The notes under the pieces are model-generated. The model was not told the origin of the DNA. It ran no database searches and worked only from the letters and a program-made list of their open reading frames with translations. From UBA1737 sp964474685 (GTDB lineage: Bacteria > Bacillota_I > Bacilli_A > ML615J-28 > CAG-313), in contig CAYYTE010000043.1 in assembly GCA_964474685.1 (NCBI GenBank), positions 1 to 10,482 of the forward strand: 10,482 nucleotides of DNA. Reading direction: 5' to 3'. Shown one piece after another: positions 5,900 through 10,482 of this stretch. Positions within the stretch are counted from its first letter, which is position 1. Each line of letters opens with the position of its first letter. The position numbers and the translations under genes are program-made.

Positions 5900-8308
5900 A
5901 TGAAAAAAGCCAAAACATTTGCCATCTTACTTTTATTATTCATATCCATATTGATACTTGGAAGTATGACATTCTTTTATAATGTATATACAAAGAACAT
6001 CATCTTACAAAAGAATTGCGATATCTTTGATGAACAAACATCGGCTCTTGCAACACAGTTAAAAGAGTCTATTGATAATGAATCTTTAATGTTTGAAGGT
6101 CTTAGTGAATCAAAAGAAAGTCTTATGACGAATCCTAGATTTTCTAATTATACAATTGAAGATTATGACATTAAGATATTTAAAAAAGAGTTTCAAAGTT
6201 TTTTACAAGATAACCCTTTCTACATTGGTAAAGAAAGTGAAATCAGAGAATCATCTCTTGATAATTCAGTTAAGATTTACTATAAAGTAACTTCTCTTGA
6301 TAAAGTGTATTTATTTAGTCGTAATTTTACTTATTCCCTTGATGCTCAATCGAGTTATTATTTTTTAGTAACAAATGATATGAGTGTAGTTATAGGGAAT
6401 CAAACGATTGATTCTATTCGTTATTTATTTAGTGGTGTTGCAAGTGATTATATTGATACGAATTATCAAACCCTAACATATAATAATGAAAAATGTTATG
6501 CTTTCTTTAAAGAGGTAACGGATTTACCTAATCCAATTAAAAGTTATTATTTTGTTTATATTGTAAAAGCTTCTACTATTAATGAGGCTACGGGAAGCCT
6601 AGCAATGGTTTCAATATTTTATTCACTCATTTCAATTCTAATTGTTTTAGCTTTATTAGTGGGATTATACTTTTATATTGATGGGAAAAACAATGAAATT
6701 CAAACAGCAAGACAATCCTTTCGAACTTCAAAAAAATATATATTTATCATTCATTATGATGGTAAAATTAAATCGAGAAATCTTGCTTCAAGGTTAGAAC
6801 TTAAAAAAGGTGCTGAAATTAAAAATATATGTGAACTTCCTACGGATGATATTGATTTATTAAGAGACATTAAAAACGAACAAACATTCCGTTTTAAAGC
6901 GGAATCGAAGGAACAAGGTATTATTACTTTAAATGTATCGGTGCTTTTACATAGAGGTGGATACTACTTAGTAATGGAAGATATAACAAAACAAGAAGTA
7001 ATTGAAAATCATATAAAATCTCTCGCTTGGTATAATCCAGTTACGCATTTACCAAATGTAAATGCCTTAACAGAAGATTTAGAGGACATCCTTGCTCATA
7101 CCTTAATTGGGGATGTTTCTACCGGATTAGTACTTTTTGATATTACCAACTTCCGTAGTATGAATAAAGTGTTTGGTAGAACTACAACCGATGCGATTTT
7201 AATTCGTTTTGTTGAAAAGATTCTTCCATCAATTCCTCAAGAGTATAAACTATACCATATGGAAGCTGATAATTTTGCAATCCTTATTACAAATTCAAAA
7301 GCAATTATTCAAGATGAACAAGATTTAATGCGAAGACTGATGGATAATTTAAAACAACCGATGAAGATGGGTTCGAATATTTTAATTCTCCATTTAAAAG
7401 CGGGTATTTATAATGTTGATTTATTAGAAGGAGTTTCTGCTGAAACAGCTATTAAGAATGCGGATATTGCCCTAAAGAGTGCAAAGGCAAGTAGAAACGT
7501 TGATTTCATTACATATGATGTAAAAGTAGGGCAATTGATAAGCCAAGAATTATTGATGGAAAAAGACTTAAGACAAGCGATAAATCGACAAGAGTTTATT
7601 ATGTATTATCAACCCCAATATTCTTTAAGTCAAAAGAAGATTATCGCGTTTGAGGCTTTAATTCGTTGGAACAATCCGAAGTATATTCATGAATCCCCAG
7701 AAGGGTGGATAAAAGTTGCGGAACAAAATAATATGATTATTGAAATTGGAGAAATTCAACTTCGTCTTACACTTGCGAAAGTAAAACAACTTGAGGCTCT
7801 AAATATTCACGTATCCGTAAATATATCTCCTGTCCAATTATTACAAGATGGTTTCGTTGATCATTTTGTAAATCTAGTAAAAGAGTATCAGGTAAATCCA
7901 CAATCGGTAGCGATAGAAATCACTGAAACATTCTTAATGGAATCTTTTGATGAAGTTGTAGAAAAGATAAAACTATTAAAGAAGTTTGGCTTTAAGATTC
8001 ATTTAGATGATTTTGGAACCGGTTATTCTTCGATGCTTTATTTACAACAGTTACCTGTGGATGTAATTAAGATTGATAAAGAATTTACAAGAGACGTAGT
8101 CAATGATCGTTATAGTAGAAGTATTGTAGTTCAAATTATAAGACTTGCGCAAAGTCTTGATTTGGGTATTATTACTGAAGGCGTAGAAACAGAAAAACAA
8201 GCACAATTCCTACAAAAGAATGGTTGCGATATCATTCAAGGTTATTGGATATCTAGACCCGTAGATGAAGTGAGTGCGGATAAATTAATTAAGAAATATA
8301 ATGGATAG
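5900..8308 (+). CDS. membrane-bound c-di-GMP phosphodiesterase, degenerate GGDEF plus intact EAL
   Basis: An 802-residue signalling protein. One membrane helix (about 6-28), an extracytoplasmic sensor region of about 200 residues and a second helix (about 237-260) form a Cache-like input half of unknown ligand. A PAS-like region (about 275-370) leads to a GGDEF domain (about 376-540) whose active site reads HMEADNF (453-459) in place of RxGGDEF, so cyclase activity is not expected. The EAL domain (about 550-800) keeps the key residues: E585 in FEALIRW, N641 (VNISP), E673 (EITET), D703-D704 (LDDFGTG), K724 and E760 (TEGVET). It should hydrolyse c-di-GMP to pGpG. The degenerate GGDEF may still bind GTP as a regulatory site, as in some composite proteins. 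AAAGGAGG at 5888-5895 supports the start. It lies 9 bp before a second GGDEF-EAL gene. Confidence 0.93.
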   Translation: MKKAKTFAILLLLFISILILGSMTFFYNVYTKNIILQKNCDIFDEQTSALATQLKESIDNESLMFEGLSESKESLMTNPRFSNYTIEDYDIKIFKKEFQSFLQDNPFYIGKESEIRESSLDNSVKIYYKVTSLDKVYLFSRNFTYSLDAQSSYYFLVTNDMSVVIGNQTIDSIRYLFSGVASDYIDTNYQTLTYNNEKCYAFFKEVTDLPNPIKSYYFVYIVKASTINEATGSLAMVSIFYSLISILIVLALLVGLYFYIDGKNNEIQTARQSFRTSKKYIFIIHYDGKIKSRNLASRLELKKGAEIKNICELPTDDIDLLRDIKNEQTFRFKAESKEQGIITLNVSVLLHRGGYYLVMEDITKQEVIENHIKSLAWYNPVTHLPNVNALTEDLEDILAHTLIGDVSTGLVLFDITNFRSMNKVFGRTTTDAILIRFVEKILPSIPQEYKLYHMEADNFAILITNSKAIIQDEQDLMRRLMDNLKQPMKMGSNILILHLKAGIYNVDLLEGVSAETAIKNADIALKSAKASRNVDFITYDVKVGQLISQELLMEKDLRQAINRQEFIMYYQPQYSLSQKKIIAFEALIRWNNPKYIHESPEGWIKVAEQNNMIIEIGEIQLRLTLAKVKQLEALNIHVSVNISPVQLLQDGFVDHFVNLVKEYQVNPQSVAIEITETFLMESFDEVVEKIKLLKKFGFKIHLDDFGTGYSSMLYLQQLPVDVIKIDKEFTRDVVNDRYSRSIVVQIIRLAQSLDLGIITEGVETEKQAQFLQKNGCDIIQGYWISRPVDEVSADKLIKKYNG

Positions 8309-8317
8309 GAGGAAAGT

Positions 8318-9247
8318 ATGATATTAACAACATTAAAAGAACTTGTAGAGTCGAATTCGGCAGCTGCGATTATTTTAGGTATTCTTTTCTTCTTAATCAC
8401 AGTAGGACTTATATATTTCTTATATCGCCGTTGGTTTAAAGAATGGAAAAGAATTCAAGATGATAAGATTAATTACATTGAAGGATTAGTGAGTAAAACG
8501 GACTTATTCCAAGAGATGGAACACTATATTACAAAAATTGGTAGAAGTGGTGCTTTTACATTAATTTTATTAGAGATTACAAACTATAGTGATTTGATAA
8601 GTGCCTTTACGGAAAGGGATGCAAATGGTGTAATAATCAAGATTTCTGAGAAAATCAGAAAAACTCTTCCCTCAACAGCCATGATGACCCGTTTCAAAGA
8701 AAACCAATTCTTAATACTAATTAAAAACTTAATGGAAAAAGATTCTGTTATTGAAGTTATTACTAAAATTGAGTCGGCTGTAGAAGAACCTGTAAAGGTA
8801 ATTGGTAATGCTACGATTAATTCAACCTCAAGTGCGGGTATTACATTTTATCCTATGCATGCGGAAAGCGTAAAAGAACTTTTAAAGAATGTAAANNNNN
8901 NNNNNNNNNNNNNNNNNNNNNNNNNNNNNNNNNNNNNNNNNNNNNNNNNNNNNNNNNNNNNNNNNNNNNNNNNNNNNNNNNNNNNNNNNNNNNNNATGAA
9001 TAAAAAGTTGTTACAAATGATTCAACAGTTCGCGACGAACAAAAAGTTGGATGTCGTTGCCATAGGTGTTGAGACACAAGAAATGGCATTAAATCTTCTA
9101 ACGAATGGAGTTATGTATGGGCAAGGATATTTATATAGTGCTCCAATGTCTGATACCGATGTTATGAGATATTTAGAAGATCATTCTGGTGAAACGATTG
9201 CACCAAAAGAAGAAATACAAGGTGAAACAACAAAGCAAGCAGAGTAA
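8318..9247 (+). CDS. second GGDEF-EAL-like protein, both visible sites degenerate, interrupted by an N gap
   Basis: The start is set by AGGAGG (8307-8312), which overlaps the previous stop codon, so translation is probably coupled. One membrane helix (about 16-36) has almost no outside loop. A GGDEF-like domain (about 55-193) has RFKENQF (125-131) where RxGGDEF belongs and ITNY in place of the usual first acidic motif, so it should be inactive. After 100 Ns the last 83 residues are the end of an EAL domain: AIGVET replaces AEGVET, so the catalytic Glu is Ile (codon 9062-9064), then GQGYLYSAP and a charged tail. By alignment with the upstream paralogue about 215 residues are missing, so the true gap is near 650 bases and the gene near 1.5 kb. 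It is probably a non-enzymatic partner or c-di-GMP/GTP sensor. The in-frame passage through the Ns cannot be trusted. Confidence 0.8.
   Translation: MILTTLKELVESNSAAAIILGILFFLITVGLIYFLYRRWFKEWKRIQDDKINYIEGLVSKTDLFQEMEHYITKIGRSGAFTLILLEITNYSDLISAFTERDANGVIIKISEKIRKTLPSTAMMTRFKENQFLILIKNLMEKDSVIEVITKIESAVEEPVKVIGNATINSTSSAGITFYPMHAESVKELLKNVXXXXXXXXXXXXXXXXXXXXXXXXXXXXXXXXXXMNKKLLQMIQQFATNKKLDVVAIGVETQEMALNLLTNGVMYGQGYLYSAPMSDTDVMRYLEDHSGETIAPKEEIQGETTKQAE
8896..8995. other. assembly gap of 100 Ns
   Basis: Exactly 100 Ns, the usual placeholder for a gap of unknown size. It falls between the GGDEF-like and the EAL C-terminal parts of one gene. Confidence 0.97.
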
Positions 9248-9305
9248 ATTGTAACAAATTAGTGAAAAAATTTATATTATTTTATAGAAAAATGGAATAA
9301 ATCAC

Positions 9306-9334
9306 TTGACAATTACTGGCTAAAAGTATATAAT
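9306..9334 (+). promoter_or_regulatory. consensus sigma-A promoter of the riboswitch operon
   Basis: TTGACA (9306-9311), a 17-bp spacer and TATAAT (9329-9334), with both hexamers perfect. Start expected near 9341, about 30 nt before the first aptamer. No convincing terminator separates it from the upstream operon, so some readthrough is possible. Confidence 0.95.
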
Positions 9335-9371
9335 ATAAGTACTTAGAGATAAGTATTAAAAAAATGTCAAA

Positions 9372-9434
9372 GGCAAAACTAGAGAAATCTAGCGACGCAA
9401 AGCTAAAGGGCCTTATTTAAGGTAGCCAGTTGTC
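9372..9434 (+). promoter_or_regulatory. GEMM-I (c-di-GMP-I) riboswitch aptamer 1
   Basis: Matches the GEMM-I core. GGCAAA (9372-9377) precedes a P2 hairpin (9379-9383 with 9388-9392) capped by a GAAA tetraloop. Then come GACGCAAAGCTA (9394-9405), a P3 stem (CCTT 9411-9414 with AAGG 9419-9422) and GTAGCCAGTTGTC closing P1. In V. cholerae Vc2 numbering position 20 is G (9372), the stacking A47 is present (9399), and position 92 is U (9433) rather than the conserved C. The U could still wobble-pair with a ligand guanine. Confidence 0.93.
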
Positions 9435-9444
9435 ATTGCAAAAC

Positions 9445-9466
9445 ACATTTAGGGAAACCGAGATGT
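9445..9466 (+). other. hairpin in the linker between the two aptamers
   Basis: Bases 9445-9450 pair with 9461-9466 (one G-U), then an A-G mismatch, then 9452-9453 with 9458-9459 around a GAAA tetraloop. There is no T-tract, so it is not a terminator. It may act as a spacer that keeps the aptamers folded independently. Confidence 0.5.
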
Positions 9467-9470
9467 AAAA

Positions 9471-9546
9471 AGCAAAACTAGAGTGATCTAGTGACGCAAA
9501 GCTATAGGACCTTTAAAGACATTTGTCTAAAAGGCAGCCAGTTGCC
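9471..9546 (+). promoter_or_regulatory. GEMM-I riboswitch aptamer 2, A20 variant
   Basis: The same architecture as aptamer 1. AGCAAA (9471-9476), a P2 hairpin (9478-9482 with 9487-9491) with a GTGA tetraloop, GACGCAAAGCTA (9493-9504), a longer P3 (CCTTT with AAAGG plus AGAC with GTCT), and GCAGCCAGTTGCC. The base equivalent to Vc2 G20 is A (9471), while C92 is kept (9545). A20 is the change associated with 3',3'-cGAMP recognition in GEMM-Ib riboswitches, but A20 aptamers can also still bind c-di-GMP. The last six bases are the 5' arm of the terminator. Confidence 0.95.
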
Positions 9547-9579
9547 ATTTTTCTGATTTTAGAAAAATGGCAACTTTTT
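9541..9579 (+). terminator. riboswitch-controlled terminator
   Basis: A perfect 14-bp stem (9541-9554 with 9561-9574), a 6-nt loop and T5. Its first six bases, GTTGCC, are also the 3' strand of P1 in aptamer 2, so ligand binding should break the stem. The predicted output is ON with ligand and OFF without. Confidence 0.93.
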
Positions 9580-9684
9580 ATTTTGGTATCAATTTTATTT
9601 GATATAGTATATAAAATTAGAAACTTAATGATTTCATCTTAATCGTTATATGTTGCAAGTATAACGAGAGAAAGGAGAGTAGTA
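9580..9684 (+). other. untranslated leader between the riboswitch terminator and the surface-protein gene
   Basis: AT-rich leader with two small hairpins. One is 9587-9592 with 9599-9604. The other is 9644-9650 with 9660-9666 (7 bp, 9-nt loop), ending just before the AAAGGAGAG Shine-Dalgarno (9671-9679). Neither has a T-tract. No second promoter is evident. Confidence 0.45.
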
Positions 9685-10416
9685 ATGAGACTGTCAGAAG
9701 CACTAGATATTGAAAGTAAAAAAAGAATTCAAAAAAATTTAGTAAAATTAGGTCTTATCATTACTGCTCTACTTGCTTTAATTGTCTGGATTGTTACGCT
9801 ATATGGTCAGAATGTAGGAACATTTGTTGCAAGAGTAAATCCGGATAGTGAAGGAATCAGTCTTTCACTTGATCCGAACTTCTCATTCTCAACAACAAGA
9901 CTTTCTTCAGAACCTGTGGATGATGCGACAAACATTACCCAAAGTGACATTCCGGAAGACATCACAGAGGGCAATGGTAGTAAAAATGATCCACTGGGTA
10001 ATTATATAGCGTATAGCTTTTACCTCAAAAATACCGGTGGAGTAATGGTTACCTACCAAGCCAAGATTACAATCGATGGTGTTTACAAAAATGTAGATAC
10101 CGCAATTCGCCTAAAAGTATATGAAGAGTCTGGAGACACTTTAAATACTACTGTTTATGCAAAAGCAGCAAGCGAAAATGAAGATGGTACGTTGGTTCCT
10201 GAAGTTGATCCCATGGGTGAAACGAGTCCTTTTAAAGAAAAGAAACTCGTAAACACTTGGCTTAAATCGGGATTTCAAGTAGGACAAATTACCAAATATA
10301 CAATTGTAATATGGCTTGAAGGAAATGATCCAGAATGTATAGATACATTAAAAGGTGGATCCATTAAGTTTTCAATGATATTTTCTATAACAAATGACAT
10401 TGATTACAACAATTAA
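9685..10416 (+). CDS. membrane-anchored extracytoplasmic protein, riboswitch-controlled
   Basis: A 243-residue protein with a short basic cytoplasmic start, one membrane helix (about 21-40) that looks like a signal anchor, and an outside domain of about 200 residues. The domain is rich in alternating hydrophobic strands: NYIAYSFYLKNTG (106-118), KYTIVIWLEGNDPEC (204-218) with the only cysteine, and GGSIKFSMIFSI (224-235). This suggests a beta-sandwich of the kind seen in TasA/camelysin-like secreted fibre proteins, but I cannot confirm that family. Similar C-terminal WLEG-DPEC motifs recur, from memory, in uncharacterised exported Bacillota proteins. It is the first gene after the tandem riboswitch. 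A second exported protein starts 24 bp later, so an assembly or adhesin pair is likely. Production should rise with the riboswitch ligand. Confidence 0.82.
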   Translation: MRLSEALDIESKKRIQKNLVKLGLIITALLALIVWIVTLYGQNVGTFVARVNPDSEGISLSLDPNFSFSTTRLSSEPVDDATNITQSDIPEDITEGNGSKNDPLGNYIAYSFYLKNTGGVMVTYQAKITIDGVYKNVDTAIRLKVYEESGDTLNTTVYAKAASENEDGTLVPEVDPMGETSPFKEKKLVNTWLKSGFQVGQITKYTIVIWLEGNDPECIDTLKGGSIKFSMIFSITNDIDYNN

Positions 10417-10440
10417 TTATTTCATGAGAGGAGAAAATTA

Positions 10441-10482
10441 CATGAAAAGTTTAACAAAAAAATTATTAGCATCTGTATTTGT
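10441..10482 (+). CDS. start of a second exported protein, cut by the window edge
   Basis: Only 14 codons are present (MKSLTKKLLASVFV). They have the form of a signal peptide: a Lys-rich start followed by hydrophobic residues. GAGAGGAGAA (10426-10435) is a good Shine-Dalgarno. There is no terminator after the previous gene, so the two are probably co-transcribed under the riboswitch. The identity cannot be judged. Confidence 0.7.

Noticed and set aside
9445..9466. Linker hairpin as a terminator for aptamer 1
   Set aside because: It is followed by GTAAAAAGC rather than a T-tract, so it cannot end transcription by the usual mechanism.

Overview
The window looks like a draft scaffold from a low-G+C member of the Bacillota. 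The evidence is AT-rich DNA, strong AGGAGG-type ribosome binding sites, a T-box ahead of tyrS, a CcpA-like regulator with a cre-like site in its own promoter, and clostridial-style c-di-GMP-I (GEMM-I) riboswitches. An Erysipelotrichia-type host is a guess from general gene style; nothing here fixes the genus. All recognisable genes are on the + strand. A run of exactly 100 Ns (8896-8995) marks an assembly gap.

Layout. (1) 1-487: rplS (ribosomal protein L19) with an extended -10 promoter, a leader stem-loop and a terminator that overlaps its stop codon. (2) 488-2640: a very AT-rich accessory insert with a decayed two-gene pair, an AAA/ABC-type ATPase (Walker A, Walker B and H-loop visible) followed by a TOPRIM/RloB-like protein. 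This is the layout of AbiL/PARIS-type anti-phage systems. Both genes are broken, with four frameshifts and a premature stop, while every other gene in the window is intact (apart from the N gap), so this looks like real decay rather than general sequencing error. (3) 2686-3784: a LacI/CcpA-like regulator whose promoter carries a cre-like operator. (4) 3791-5279: a T-box leader (antiterminator and terminator both traceable) and tyrS, closed by a perfect 14-bp terminator hairpin. (5) 5336-9247: a three-gene operon of a small membrane protein, a large membrane-bound c-di-GMP phosphodiesterase (degenerate GGDEF, intact EAL), and a second GGDEF-EAL protein degenerate in both visible catalytic sites and interrupted by the N gap. 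(6) 9306-10482: a consensus sigma-A promoter, two tandem GEMM-I aptamers, a terminator whose 5' arm is also the P1 strand of aptamer 2, then a membrane-anchored extracytoplasmic protein and the start of a second exported protein.

How the parts work together. Regions 5 and 6 read as one c-di-GMP circuit. The phosphodiesterase and its degenerate partner would lower or sense c-di-GMP, and the tandem riboswitch (predicted ON with ligand) would turn on surface proteins next door. The two aptamers differ at the two positions known to contact the ligand bases: aptamer 1 reads G20/U92 and aptamer 2 reads A20/C92 in V. cholerae Vc2 numbering. They may therefore differ in affinity or in cyclic-dinucleotide selectivity. 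This is the most interesting signal in the window. The regulator-tyrS block is ordinary housekeeping; a nearby pairing of ccpA and tyrS is also known in Bacillus.
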